64,000 bases of DNA from contig NZ_OY762934.1 in assembly GCF_963667045.1 (NCBI RefSeq), forward strand, positions 3,612,501 through 3,676,500, read 5' to 3'. How positions within the stretch are numbered: position 1 is the stretch's first letter; each line of letters begins with the position of its first letter. Source of the stretch: an uncultured Cohaesibacter sp. (GTDB taxonomy: Bacteria > Pseudomonadota > Alphaproteobacteria > Rhizobiales > Cohaesibacteraceae). This document shows positions 1 to 8,733 of this stretch, one piece after another. The position numbers and the translations under genes are program-made. The notes under the pieces are model-generated. The model did not search any database and had not been told where the DNA came from. It was given only the letters and a program-made list of their open reading frames with translations.

Positions 1-2
1 TG

Positions 3-263
3 GATACCACGGTTCCGGACATGCGCCTTGTCGCCATCTGCGCTCCGCATGAAGAGGGCATCGATACGGCGGTAGCTGCCATGGGCGGTCAGATGATCTC
101 AACGGTCATGCAGGAGGGGCATTGTGAATGCCTCATCGCCGTTCCCTTCTCGGTGGCCGACGTCGAGGTCGAAAAGCTGACGCGCCTGCCGCATAACCCG
201 ATGGTCATTCGCGGCATTGTCGGTGGCTACTGGTCGCCCATTGCCCTGGCGTCAGCCAAATAG
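3..263 (+). CDS. C-terminal end of an unidentified protein (5' end outside window)
   Basis: The reading frame is open from the left edge and ends with TAG at 261-263. An ATG at 21 has no convincing ribosome binding site before it, so I read this as the last ~86 residues of a longer protein. The segment looks like a small alpha/beta domain, with a hydrophobic strand near its start, a GG turn and a strand near IVGGYW. No family motif is recognisable. It precedes hisC on the same strand with a 224-bp gap. Confidence 0.5.
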   Translation, partial: DTTVPDMRLVAICAPHEEGIDTAVAAMGGQMISTVMQEGHCECLIAVPFSVADVEVEKLTRLPHNPMVIRGIVGGYWSPIALASAK

Positions 264-303
264 GAACGATCAGGTCTGGAGCAGAACATGGTCGGGCTCT
301 ACG

Positions 304-329
304 CTGGCCATGCTCTGGCCATGCTCTGG
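304..329. repeat. Short 11-bp tandem repeat
   Basis: CTGGCCATGCT occurs twice in a row and is followed by a third partial copy (CTGG). It lies in the non-coding gap between the first gene and hisC. Nothing else in this 224-bp gap is recognisable except the hisC ribosome binding site. Confidence 0.5.
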
Positions 330-487
330 TGATGTTCCTTTTTGGGGGATTTTCCGTGAAAATTCATGATTCTTCATGAATCTGGGCCTTTGCCCCTGTT
401 GCCGGAGCTTTTTGCTTGAATGGGGTTCTGCCTTGGCTGTAAGACAGGCCCAGTGTAAAACCAGACTAATTTTTCAGGAGTGGTCAA

Positions 488-1597
488 ATGTCCTCTTCCG
501 GACAGCCTCAACGGCCTCAACCGCGCGATGGGCTTCTCGATATTCCGCTTTACGTTCCCGGCAAGGCCGAGATCGATGGCGCAGCGCCCGTCCACAAATT
601 GTCGTCCAACGAATCCCCTTTCGGCGCCAGCTCGAAGGCGATGGACGCTTTCCGTCAGATGACCGGCAATCTGGAGCTTTATCCGGATGGTGGCAGCGTC
701 GTTCTGCGCGGCGTGATCGGTGAGGTCTATGGTCTCCATCCGGACCGCATCCTGTGTGGCGCCGGTTCGGACGAGGTGATCAGCCTTTTGTGCTACACCT
801 TCCTTGAGAAGGGGGACGAGGCGATCTACAGCGAATATGGCTTTGCGGTCTACCCGATTGCCATCAGGGCTGCCGGTGGCGTTCCTGTCATCGCCAAGGA
901 ACAGGACATGACGACGGACGTCGACGCCATTCTGGCTGCGGTGACCGACAAGACCAAGATGGTCTTCCTTGCCAACCCGAACAATCCGACCGGTACCTAT
1001 ATTCCGTCTTCGGAAGTGCGCCGCCTGCATGCAGGCCTGCCGCCGCACGTTCTGCTGGTGCTGGACGCCGCCTATTCGGAATTCGTCACCCGCAGCGATT
1101 ACGAGGCTGGCGTCGAGCTGGCATCGACCAGCGAGAATGTGGTCATGACGCGCACCTTCTCCAAGGTCTATGGCCTTGCCTCCCTGCGCCTTGGCTGGTG
1201 CTACGGACCGCAGGCCGTGATCGATGCGATGAACCGCATTCGTCCGCCGTTCAACATTTCCGGGGCGGCCCAGGCCGCCGGTGTTGCTGCGCTGCGCGAT
1301 CAGGACTTCGTCCGCAAGGCTATCAAGCACAATGAGGAATGGCTGCCCAGGACCTCTGCCGCGCTGGAAGCGCTGGGCCTGAAGGTCACGCCGAGCGTGG
1401 GCAACTTCATCCTCATTCACTTCCCCGACACACCGGGCAAGAGCGCCGTTGAGGCCGATGCCTATTTGCTGTCCAAGGGCTGCGTTCTGCGTCAGGTCGG
1501 GTCCTATTCCCTGCCGAATGCCTTGCGCATGACCATCGGTACGGCGGAAGCATGTGAAGCCGTGATCAGCCATCTGGCGGACTTCCTCAAAGGGTAA
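488..1597 (+). CDS. hisC: Histidinol-phosphate / aromatic aminotransferase
   Basis: PLP-dependent class I/II aminotransferase of 369 residues. HisC converts imidazole acetol-phosphate plus glutamate to histidinol-phosphate, and many HisC proteins also transaminate aromatic keto acids. Visible family marks are KLSSNESPFG near residue 40, AGSDEV in the cofactor pocket, NPNNPTG at about residue 160, and TRTFSKVYGLASLRLGW, whose Lys forms the Schiff base. The ATG at 488 has AGGAG eight bases upstream. It lies 5 bp before the prephenate dehydrogenase gene and is surely co-transcribed with it. That pairing suggests a role in tyrosine/phenylalanine synthesis as well as, or instead of, histidine synthesis. 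Confidence 0.92.
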   Translation: MSSSGQPQRPQPRDGLLDIPLYVPGKAEIDGAAPVHKLSSNESPFGASSKAMDAFRQMTGNLELYPDGGSVVLRGVIGEVYGLHPDRILCGAGSDEVISLLCYTFLEKGDEAIYSEYGFAVYPIAIRAAGGVPVIAKEQDMTTDVDAILAAVTDKTKMVFLANPNNPTGTYIPSSEVRRLHAGLPPHVLLVLDAAYSEFVTRSDYEAGVELASTSENVVMTRTFSKVYGLASLRLGWCYGPQAVIDAMNRIRPPFNISGAAQAAGVAALRDQDFVRKAIKHNEEWLPRTSAALEALGLKVTPSVGNFILIHFPDTPGKSAVEADAYLLSKGCVLRQVGSYSLPNALRMTIGTAEACEAVISHLADFLKG

Positions 1598-1602
1598 ATT
1601 GG

Positions 1603-2577
1603 ATGACAGAGTTTCTTTTCAAGCGCATGACCCTGATCGGGATCGGTCTTCTGGGGTCTTCCATTTCTTTGGCGGCGCGACAGAAGGGTCTGGTCGAGCA
1701 TATCGCGGTCCATACGCGGTCTGCCGCCACCCTGGCGAGAGCAGAAGAGCTGGGCTTGGGAGACAGTTATCACAGCGATATGGCTGAAAGCGTCAAGGAT
1801 GCCGATTTCGTGGTGGTTTGCACCCCGGTCGGCGTCTGCGAGACGGTGGCCAAGGTGATCGCTCCGCATCTCAAGGAAGGCGCCATTGTCACCGACGTTG
1901 GCTCCGTCAAGATGTCGATCATCCGTCAGATGCAGCCGCATCTGCCCAAGACCGTGCATTTCGTTCCCGGCCACCCGATTGCCGGTACTGAAGAATCCGG
2001 CCCGGATGCTGGTTTCGCCGAGCTGTTCATCAACCGCTGGTGCATTCTGACCCCACCGGAAGGAACAGATCCGGCGGCGATCGAGAAGGTCAAGACCTTC
2101 TGGACAACGGTTGGCTCGAATGTCGAGCTGATGGATGCCCATCATCATGACAATGTGCTGGCCATCACCTCGCATCTGCCGCATCTGATCGCCTACAATA
2201 TCGTCGGCACTGCATCGGATCTGGAAATGGTGACCAATTCCGAGGTCATCAAATATTCCGCCGGTGGTTTCCGTGACTTCACCCGTATTGCGGCGTCTGA
2301 CCCGACCATGTGGCGGGATGTCTTCCTGCACAACAAGGAAGCGGCGCTGGAAATGCTGGGGCGTTTCACCGAGGATCTGACGGCATTGCAGAGGGCCATT
2401 CGCTGGGGGGACGGGGACGCGTTGTTCGATCTGTTCTCACGCACCCGCTCGATCCGCCGCAGCATCATTGATGCCGGTCAGGAAATCGCCGCATCGGACT
2501 TCGGTCGTCATCTCAAGGATGGCGAAACCCGTGCGCCGGAACTCAACAACGATGATCACGAGCATACGGCTGGCTGA
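1603..2577 (+). CDS. tyrA: Prephenate/arogenate dehydrogenase
   Basis: A 324-residue protein of the TyrA family, which oxidatively decarboxylates prephenate or arogenate in tyrosine synthesis. The N-terminus carries an NAD(P) Rossmann motif, LIGIGLLGSS. The segment PGHPIAGTEESG at about residue 125 is the conserved substrate/catalytic region, and the helical C-terminal half holds HHHDNVLAITSHLPH, also typical of the family. There is no fused chorismate mutase and no obvious ACT domain. It begins 5 bp after hisC. Whether the substrate is prephenate or arogenate, and NAD or NADP, cannot be told by eye. Confidence 0.92.
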   Translation: MTEFLFKRMTLIGIGLLGSSISLAARQKGLVEHIAVHTRSAATLARAEELGLGDSYHSDMAESVKDADFVVVCTPVGVCETVAKVIAPHLKEGAIVTDVGSVKMSIIRQMQPHLPKTVHFVPGHPIAGTEESGPDAGFAELFINRWCILTPPEGTDPAAIEKVKTFWTTVGSNVELMDAHHHDNVLAITSHLPHLIAYNIVGTASDLEMVTNSEVIKYSAGGFRDFTRIAASDPTMWRDVFLHNKEAALEMLGRFTEDLTALQRAIRWGDGDALFDLFSRTRSIRRSIIDAGQEIAASDFGRHLKDGETRAPELNNDDHEHTAG

Positions 2578-2615
2578 GGCTGGCCCGTCGCTGACGGGCT
2601 TTGCAAAATTGCTAT

Positions 2616-3671
2616 CTAGCGAATTGGAGGCAGGGTTCCCAATGGCAGGAATCCTGCCTTTATTGCACCATTGGTCAGGGTGATCTTGACTTCAGAGCCG
2701 ACCATGTCCCCGTCCTTCACCGGCTTGCCCATGAGCTGGAGACCGGTCAGTGGGCCATTGAAGCCATCGCGTTTGGCCGTCAGCTCGCTCTTGATCCGGG
2801 CGGTGTCGATGGTCGGGTTGAGAATGCGCAGCATGAGGGTGCCGTTGGCAAGGCCAGCCTGACTGAAGGCGATGTCGCCTTTCAGCTTGAGGGTTTTCTG
2901 GCCGATCTTCATCCAGCCGTCGATGTCCCTGACCCTGCCCGATTGCTGCAGCCACAACCCGGTGGGGTCGCGGCGGTCGCGCATCAGGGCGCTGAGCCCT
3001 TCCACTGCGGTGAATGTCATTTCGCCATTGAGGATGGGGATCTGGTCGATCGAAAGCTCGCTGGCCTTGAAACTCATGTTCAGATCGCCGCCAGCTTCCG
3101 GGTTGGGGCTGGCATCCACAGACAGGGCGTTGGCCCGGATGGCGCCGAAGGACGGGCCGAATGCGGTGTTGCTGGCACTGAGCGTGGCGTCTTCAGCGCT
3201 GAAGGAAACGGCCCTGACAATGTCGGGTGGGGTGAGCATCACCGATCCCTGGATGCGGCTGCCGGTCACCTCGAGGCTCTGCCCGAGCATGGCCTGTTCG
3301 ATATGCAGTGGCGCGCTGGTTTCAACCGATGCCCGATCCGGCGCGTTGAGCTGCCAGTAGACCTGCACCGGGCCGCCGCTGATCTGCCAGCCGGAGTCCG
3401 GGTCTCTGATGGAATAGGAAGAGCAATCAAGGGCAAGTCGGACGGGATAGCCGCCCAGCGCCCGGTCGCCACAGGTCATCACGCGCTGGCCATTGACCTC
3501 GCGGGCGACGATGCGATCGACCAGCTGTTGCGTGGTGGTATAGCTGAAATACCAGAAGACGGACCAGCCTGCGAACAGCAGGGCGCAGATGATTGTCAGC
3601 CCCAGGAGCAGCCGTCTGGAGCCGCTTTTCGTCTTTGGCTTGTCCATTCTCTGAGGTGTCTCTGCAGGCAT
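2616..3671 (-). CDS. DUF2125 family membrane-anchored protein
   Basis: The protein has one N-terminal transmembrane helix (about residues 21-42 from the chosen start) followed by a ~300-residue, probably periplasmic, beta-rich domain. The layout and the early CGDRALGGYPVRL stretch match the alphaproteobacterial DUF2125 family, whose function is unknown. The start is uncertain: the frame is open upstream to 3746 and another ATG lies at 3647, none with a strong ribosome binding site. I chose 3671, giving ~351 residues. It converges with tyrA and diverges from the ChaC-type gene. Confidence 0.72.
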   Translation of the reverse strand: MPAETPQRMDKPKTKSGSRRLLLGLTIICALLFAGWSVFWYFSYTTTQQLVDRIVAREVNGQRVMTCGDRALGGYPVRLALDCSSYSIRDPDSGWQISGGPVQVYWQLNAPDRASVETSAPLHIEQAMLGQSLEVTGSRIQGSVMLTPPDIVRAVSFSAEDATLSASNTAFGPSFGAIRANALSVDASPNPEAGGDLNMSFKASELSIDQIPILNGEMTFTAVEGLSALMRDRRDPTGLWLQQSGRVRDIDGWMKIGQKTLKLKGDIAFSQAGLANGTLMLRILNPTIDTARIKSELTAKRDGFNGPLTGLQLMGKPVKDGDMVGSEVKITLTNGAIKAGFLPLGTLPPIR

Positions 3672-3803
3672 TTGACGCTCGTTCTGTTGCAAATGTCGAC
3701 CGGGATTGATATTCCCATTCCCTTGTTGCGTCATCTTATGGCGCAATCATGGCGTTTGATGCGCCTTTTATGCGTTTTGGACAAAAGGATGGAGGCAAAC
3801 CGG

Positions 3804-4343
3804 ATGCGGGATCTGTGGGTCTTTGGGTATGGGTCACTGATGTGGCGCCCGGGGTTCGACTTCGAGGAGTCCCATATTGGAACCCTTGATGGCTATCATC
3901 GCGCCCTGTGTGTCTATTCCCATGTCCACAGGGGGACGCCGGAGACGCCCGGGCTGGTGATGGGGCTGAGCGAAGGCGGGCATTGTCAGGGCATGGTGTT
4001 CCGGGTCGCTGCCGAACAGCGTGATGCGGTGATTGCCTACCTGCGCGAGCGTGAGCAGGTGACCTCGGTTTACCTGGAGGAATTCGTGCCGGTTGTCATC
4101 GCCTCGGTAACGGCCGATGGCCAGTCGCGGACGGTTGAAGCTGTCACCTATGTTGCCGACACGGCGCATCGGCAATATGCAGGCAAGCTTTCCATCGAGG
4201 AACAGGTGCGCATCGTCTCGCAAGGCCATGGTCAGGCTGGGCCCAATATCGACTATGTTCTCAACACGGTGGATCATCTGCGCGACATTCACATCGAAGA
4301 CAGGGCATTGTTCGATCTGGCGGATCAATTGCGACGGGTCTGA
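3804..4343 (+). CDS. ChaC-type glutathione-specific gamma-glutamylcyclotransferase
   Basis: A 179-residue protein with the family's N-terminal FGYGSLMWRPGF glycine loop, which binds the gamma-glutamyl group, and with LREREQ in the region of the catalytic glutamate. ChaC proteins cleave glutathione to 5-oxoproline and Cys-Gly in the cytoplasm. The ATG at 3804 is preferred over one at 3789 because GGAGG at 3791-3795 sits eight bases before it. The frame stays open far upstream, but only as the antisense of the DUF2125 gene. It diverges from that gene. Confidence 0.88.
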   Translation: MRDLWVFGYGSLMWRPGFDFEESHIGTLDGYHRALCVYSHVHRGTPETPGLVMGLSEGGHCQGMVFRVAAEQRDAVIAYLREREQVTSVYLEEFVPVVIASVTADGQSRTVEAVTYVADTAHRQYAGKLSIEEQVRIVSQGHGQAGPNIDYVLNTVDHLRDIHIEDRALFDLADQLRRV

Positions 4344-4410
4344 TGGTCGGCGGCGCGTTGCCTGCTGTCGCCTGATACTGCAGGGACGGGCATGGTGCTG
4401 TGGGTAAGGC

Positions 4411-4773
4411 TCAGGCTCTCAGAAGACAGGTTTCCCTGCCTGCATCCCGCGACAGGTCCGCGATGACCTGCTGCCGCTCCCGCTTGCTGCCAGCCAGCAG
4501 ATGCACATAGACCGTCAGATTCTCGATCTCGGCAGGGGCGATATCCTTGAAGGCGTTGGGAGACAGATCAGAAATTTCACCGATCCATTTCAGCTGCGGC
4601 GGGGTGTCGTCATTCGTTTCTGTTGCCAGAAGCAGGATGCATTGTTCGAAGCTGGAAATGTCATCCGGGGCAATCTGGCTGAAAATATAGCGCGCGCCAC
4701 TCTCGCTCTGCCAGTAGCAGAAACGGTTGCGCAGGCTGTCGTCAGCAAATGTTCCGAAGGCCCCCAATGGCAT
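4411..4773 (-). CDS. Hypothetical protein, ~120 aa
   Basis: No family is recognised. The protein is soluble, acidic in its middle part, and has a strand-rich N-terminus containing FCYWQSESGARYIFSQI. The ATG at 4773 is preferred over a TTG at 4809 because GGGGA lies eight bases before it. It converges with the ChaC-type gene. Codon use looks like that of its neighbours, so it is probably a real gene of unknown role. Confidence 0.6.
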   Translation of the reverse strand: MPLGAFGTFADDSLRNRFCYWQSESGARYIFSQIAPDDISSFEQCILLLATETNDDTPPQLKWIGEISDLSPNAFKDIAPAEIENLTVYVHLLAGSKRERQQVIADLSRDAGRETCLLRA

Positions 4774-4893
4774 TGCGATTCCCCAATCATCGAGTCTTGA
4801 CGAGAACAAAACTAGAACATTTTCATTTGAAATGCAAGTTGTTCCTCAACCACATTATGTAGTTCGATTCTTGGAAAATACAACATTTAGAAT

Positions 4894-5655
4894 CTAGATC
4901 TTGATTTCTGCCGGGGGTGGGAGCGTGTCGCTGGCGGCGCGTGCTTCGGAAATCAGCCGATTTGAATTGGATTCGATCGTTTCACTAAGTTGTTCGAAAA
5001 ACGCCCTCATTTCCATTCCGGGCTCAATTGGCGGCAGAATCTCGATGATGATCTTGCCGGAGCGGCGAATCACGCTGCCCTTGGGCCAGAACAGGCCGGT
5101 GTTGAGTGCTACCGGGTAGCAGGGCACCTTCAGGGCATGGTAGATGTGGCTGATGCCGAACTTGTAGACCGGTTCCGTGTCGGGCCGCCTGCGGGTGCCT
5201 TCGGGAAAGATGATCAGCTGGCGGTTGTTGTTGGTCATCTTCTTGCGGGCTTCCTTGAGCATGTCACGCAGGGCCTTGAGGCCAGCGCTGCGGTCGATGG
5301 GAATCATGTCGGTCTTCAGAAGGGCCCAGCCAAACAGCGGATAGCGCAGCAGCTCGCGCTTGAGGATGAATAGCGGATCCTCGACCAGTGGCACGAGGGC
5401 AAAGGTCTCAAACGCGCTCATATGCTTGGCAGCAAGAATGATGCTCTGTCCTTTTGGCAGCAGTTCCAGCCCACGGACTTCGTAGCTTCCGCCGACGATC
5501 AGGGTGAACAGCCTGGCACAGACATGAGCCCAGACACCGGCAAGCCGGACGAGATAGCGACGGGGCAACGGATAGGTGGCGATGGCAAGGATCAGCATAA
5601 GCGCCGTCGCCAGATAGAAGGCGATGTTGAAGAGCATGGAGCGGATAATCAGCAT
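4894..5655 (-). CDS. plsC: 1-acyl-sn-glycerol-3-phosphate acyltransferase
   Basis: A 253-residue membrane-associated acyltransferase that makes phosphatidic acid from lysophosphatidic acid and an acyl donor. An N-terminal hydrophobic helix (about residues 7-25) precedes the catalytic motif HMSAFE, which is the HX4(D/E) form with Glu in place of the commoner Asp. IIFPEGTRRRP at about residue 150 is the substrate-binding motif. The length is usual for PlsC. The start at 5655 has only a weak ribosome binding site, and an in-frame ATG six codons later is an alternative. Confidence 0.88.
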   Translation of the reverse strand: MLIIRSMLFNIAFYLATALMLILAIATYPLPRRYLVRLAGVWAHVCARLFTLIVGGSYEVRGLELLPKGQSIILAAKHMSAFETFALVPLVEDPLFILKRELLRYPLFGWALLKTDMIPIDRSAGLKALRDMLKEARKKMTNNNRQLIIFPEGTRRRPDTEPVYKFGISHIYHALKVPCYPVALNTGLFWPKGSVIRRSGKIIIEILPPIEPGMEMRAFFEQLSETIESNSNRLISEARAASDTLPPPAEIKI

Positions 5656-5877
5656 CTTGGTCTTGTTTCGCGTCTCGAAGTGCCGGGCCGGTCTTTCCAG
5701 TTGCAGAGATCGGCTGACACGCTGTTGCCATCAGTCATATGCGCGCCCTGCGGGGTTTCGCAAGGGCGGGCCGTTCTGGGCCTTTTATCAATGAATTCCC
5801 CGGTGCTGTCCAGTGGCATCATTGGCGCGGGCGGGAATGGGAAGATTGCATCTTCGGTTAGAGCGCCCCGTGCAGCC

Positions 5878-6543
5878 TCATGCTTCCGGCCCTGTGGGCG
5901 CAGGGGCGCGACGGTGGCTCAGGAGGCGTTCTGTGGTGCCATGCAGCACAGAGGCGAGCAGCTTGAAGTATTCCTTGGTCAGCAGATGCAGCGTGTTCCA
6001 GTTGGACAGGCGCGAGAGGAGCGGCTTGTCTGTCGACCCAGCGACCAGATCGCTCTGGAAATCCACCTCGGGGGCAGCCCTGCGCATCTCCAGGAGTGTG
6101 CGCGGCATGTGATAGGCGCTGGTGACGATGATCAGGCTCTTGAAGGCATTTTCCTTTGCCCAAAGTGCCGTCTGGGTGGCGTTGGCAACGGTGTTGAGTG
6201 CTTCCCGGTCGAGGTCGACACAGCAATTGATGACGTCATCGGGCAGGTCGAAGCGGGCGAACATCGTCCGGTCGGTGTTCCGGTAGTGGACGCCGGAAAT
6301 CAACAGCTTGTGCCCCTTGCCTTCCTTGAGAAGCTGGATGGCCCGTTCCAGCCGACCGGCCCCGCCAGTAACCACCACGATGGCGTCGGCATTGCGCGGT
6401 GTGGTCTCGTGGGCGGTCAGGGAATAGCCCACGAAAAAGGCCCAGCCTGCTGTCAGAACACACAGAACCAGAAGGGTCGCTAGGACCACAGCAAACAGCG
6501 CTCTTGCGAGAGCTGATTTTGGGGTGGTGTTACGAAGAGGCAT
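5878..6543 (-). CDS. YdcF/SanA-type DUF218 protein
   Basis: A 221-residue protein with one N-terminal transmembrane segment followed by a DUF218 domain. DUF218 landmarks are DAIVVVTGGAGR, the GKGHKLLISG turn and IVTSAYHMPR with its conserved His and Arg. Family members act in cell-envelope processes of poorly defined chemistry. The frame is open to a GTG at 6618 that overlaps the ftsX stop by 4 bp, but the extra 25 codons look non-coding, so I chose the ATG at 6543. It is probably the third gene of an ftsE-ftsX transcript, and plsC may follow in the same unit. Confidence 0.82.
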   Translation of the reverse strand: MPLRNTTPKSALARALFAVVLATLLVLCVLTAGWAFFVGYSLTAHETTPRNADAIVVVTGGAGRLERAIQLLKEGKGHKLLISGVHYRNTDRTMFARFDLPDDVINCCVDLDREALNTVANATQTALWAKENAFKSLIIVTSAYHMPRTLLEMRRAAPEVDFQSDLVAGSTDKPLLSRLSNWNTLHLLTKEYFKLLASVLHGTTERLLSHRRAPAPTGPEA

Positions 6544-6614
6544 TCCGGGTCCGCACAGTTTCTGTTTATTGGTCTTATCGACATTCGGGCGCCTGCTGTC
6601 GAGGCAAATTGCTC

Positions 6615-7823
6615 TCACGACAGTTTTTTCAACGTATTCATAACGGTCAATCTTGTCGTGATTGCGGTGAATACGGCAATCAGCACGATGAGGGCGAAGG
6701 TGCCAAGGTAGGCGTTGGTGCCCAATTGCACGACGCCGAGCAGGGCCTGCATCTGGTCGAGGGCGGCAGACCCTTCCTGTACCCGCAGCAAAAGCTGGAT
6801 GATGAGGAAGGAGACCACAGCAACGCCGCCACCGGCGAGGGCTCCCTGGAAGCCGAGCGTGAAGAACTTGCGCTGGAACTCGCTGGCAATGAACTTGTTG
6901 CTGGCACCGACGAAATGCAGCACCTCGATGGTTTCCTTGTTGCCCGCCATCGCCGATCGGGTCGCGAAGACGACCGTCAGGACCGTCGCCGTGATCACCA
7001 GCAGCATGATGGTGAAGCCGATGAAGATCGCCGTCTCGGCCATCGATCGCAGCCGTTCCACCCAGAAGCGGTGGTTGTCGAGGATGGCGCCGGGTACCTG
7101 CTCCTGCAATGCCTTGCTGAGACTGTCGAAATCGACATTGGACGGATCGTCGATGGTCAGTTCGATAAGGCGGGGCACCGGCAGATCGTCAAAGGTGATG
7201 TCGAGGCCAAGCCACGGCTCGAGCAAGGCGTTGGATTCGCTGGAGGTGAGGGCGGTGGCGCTGGAAATGCCTCGGGTCTGGCGGGCGATGCTTATGGCCT
7301 TTGCCAGTTCCCCCTCCATGTCGATGCCTTCGATCTGGCGGATCTGGATGGTGGCGCCGCGGCTGATGTCCGACTGCCAGTCGCGCGTGGCATCGGAAAT
7401 GATTGATACGGCCGCCACGGTGAGGGCGGCAAGGAAGCTCATGATGGCGATCACCAGCACGAGGGCGTGACCGGCGATGGTGCCTTTGGGCACGATCGGG
7501 CCGGGTTTCTTGTCGGAAAAGCTGAACTGCGGGATCAGGCGACGGGGCGGCTTCAGTTTCTGGAGCCGGCGGGATCGCGGTTTTTTCCTTTTGCCCTGCG
7601 GACTGTCCGGCCTCATCGTCCGGGGGCCATCGCTTGCGCTCTCGGATCCGTCTTGAGACATGGTGGCAAAATCGGCGGCGGAAGCCCTGCCAGCAGCGTT
7701 TTGCTGCGGCTCGAAGGGCTCCTTGCCGACAGGAGCGAGGTTGGGACCAAGGCGCGGCATGCCGGAAGGCATCGGAGCATGGGTGCCATTGCTTTCATCG
7801 CGGTCTGTCGGATGTCTGGCCAT
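6615..7823 (-). CDS. ftsX: Cell division protein FtsX
   Basis: A membrane protein of ~402 residues that pairs with the ATPase FtsE at the divisome and controls peptidoglycan hydrolases. A long basic, proline-rich cytoplasmic N-terminus (~110 residues) precedes the first transmembrane helix (ALVLVIAIMSFLAALTV). A periplasmic domain follows, then three more helices in the C-terminal half, the FtsX/MacB-like arrangement. The ATG at 7823 is chosen because AAGGAG lies six bases upstream, in preference to an in-frame start at 7862 that would overlap ftsE. It follows ftsE by 13 bp. Confidence 0.9.
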   Translation of the reverse strand: MARHPTDRDESNGTHAPMPSGMPRLGPNLAPVGKEPFEPQQNAAGRASAADFATMSQDGSESASDGPRTMRPDSPQGKRKKPRSRRLQKLKPPRRLIPQFSFSDKKPGPIVPKGTIAGHALVLVIAIMSFLAALTVAAVSIISDATRDWQSDISRGATIQIRQIEGIDMEGELAKAISIARQTRGISSATALTSSESNALLEPWLGLDITFDDLPVPRLIELTIDDPSNVDFDSLSKALQEQVPGAILDNHRFWVERLRSMAETAIFIGFTIMLLVITATVLTVVFATRSAMAGNKETIEVLHFVGASNKFIASEFQRKFFTLGFQGALAGGGVAVVSFLIIQLLLRVQEGSAALDQMQALLGVVQLGTNAYLGTFALIVLIAVFTAITTRLTVMNTLKKLS

Positions 7824-7836
7824 GATCTTCTCCTTC

Positions 7837-8496
7837 CTAGTCGTAAATGTAGAGGGCGCCATCGTTCAATACGATGCGGCGGGCCTCGATCTGGTCCATC
7901 AGGCCGGTATCGTGGGTGGCGATGACGATGGACGTGCCGGATCTGTGCAGCTCGACGAACAGGCGCAGCAGGCGGCGGGCAAGGATCGGGTCGACGTTAC
8001 CGGTCGGTTCGTCCGCCAGTAGCAGCTTGGGGCGCGAAATCAGGGCACGGGCAATGGCGGCGCGCTGCTTTTCCCCGCCGGACATGACGGGAGGATAGAC
8101 ATGCATGCGATGGCCAAGGCCGACCCATTGCAACAGCTCGGCAACGTCTGTGCGATAGTTCTGTTCCGACAGGCCCTTGACCCGTAGCGGCAGCGCCACA
8201 TTCTCGAAGGTGGTTAGATGGTTGAGCAGGCGGAATTCCTGAAAGACAAAGCCGATCTGCCGGCGCAGTCGAGACAGTTCGTCATGGTCGAGCCGGGCGG
8301 TATCCTTGCCGAAAACCTTGATCAGGCCGCGGTTCGGCTTGAGCGAAAGAAACATCAGCTTGAGCAGAGAAGTCTTGCCTGCCCCCGAAGGGCCGGAGAG
8401 AAACTGGAAAGAGTTTGGCGGGATGTGAAAAGACACATCGCGCAACACTTCCTGTCCCATTCCGTAACGCAGACCAACATTCTCAAAGCGAATCAA
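7837..8496 (-). CDS. ftsE: Cell division ATP-binding protein FtsE
   Basis: A 219-residue ABC ATPase. The Walker A motif is GPSGAGKTS, the Q-loop is FVFQEF, the signature is MSGGEKQR, the Walker B is LLLADEPTG, and the H-loop His is in IATHDT. Length and the directly following ftsX identify it as FtsE rather than a lipoprotein exporter ATPase. It acts on the cytoplasmic face of the divisome. It diverges from the zinc-ribbon gene across a 237-bp gap that presumably holds both promoters. Confidence 0.93.
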   Translation of the reverse strand: MIRFENVGLRYGMGQEVLRDVSFHIPPNSFQFLSGPSGAGKTSLLKLMFLSLKPNRGLIKVFGKDTARLDHDELSRLRRQIGFVFQEFRLLNHLTTFENVALPLRVKGLSEQNYRTDVAELLQWVGLGHRMHVYPPVMSGGEKQRAAIARALISRPKLLLADEPTGNVDPILARRLLRLFVELHRSGTSIVIATHDTGLMDQIEARRIVLNDGALYIYD

Positions 8497-8733
8497 TGGT
8501 ATCTTCCTTCCGGTCGTTCACGTGCAGCTTGCCTGATTTGGCGTCCCGATTCACCCGATTTATGAATAGTATGATTGATCTTTGAGCGGGGCTTGGCAAA
8601 GCCTTAATGGCTGATATCCTATGTTGTGGATGATTCGATGACTTTCAATGCCTGACCAGGTGTCGGGCTGCGCGTGACGCATGTCCTCGCGGGGTCCCCT
8701 TTTATAGCATTCTTTTGCAGCAATGAAGCGCCG

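Noticed and set aside
374-1573. ~400-codon open frame antisense to hisC
   Set aside because: No family features, while the opposite strand is clearly HisC.
2601-3800. Open 5' extension of the ChaC-type gene
   Set aside because: It is antisense to the DUF2125 gene, and the ChaC fold begins at 3804 behind a good ribosome binding site.
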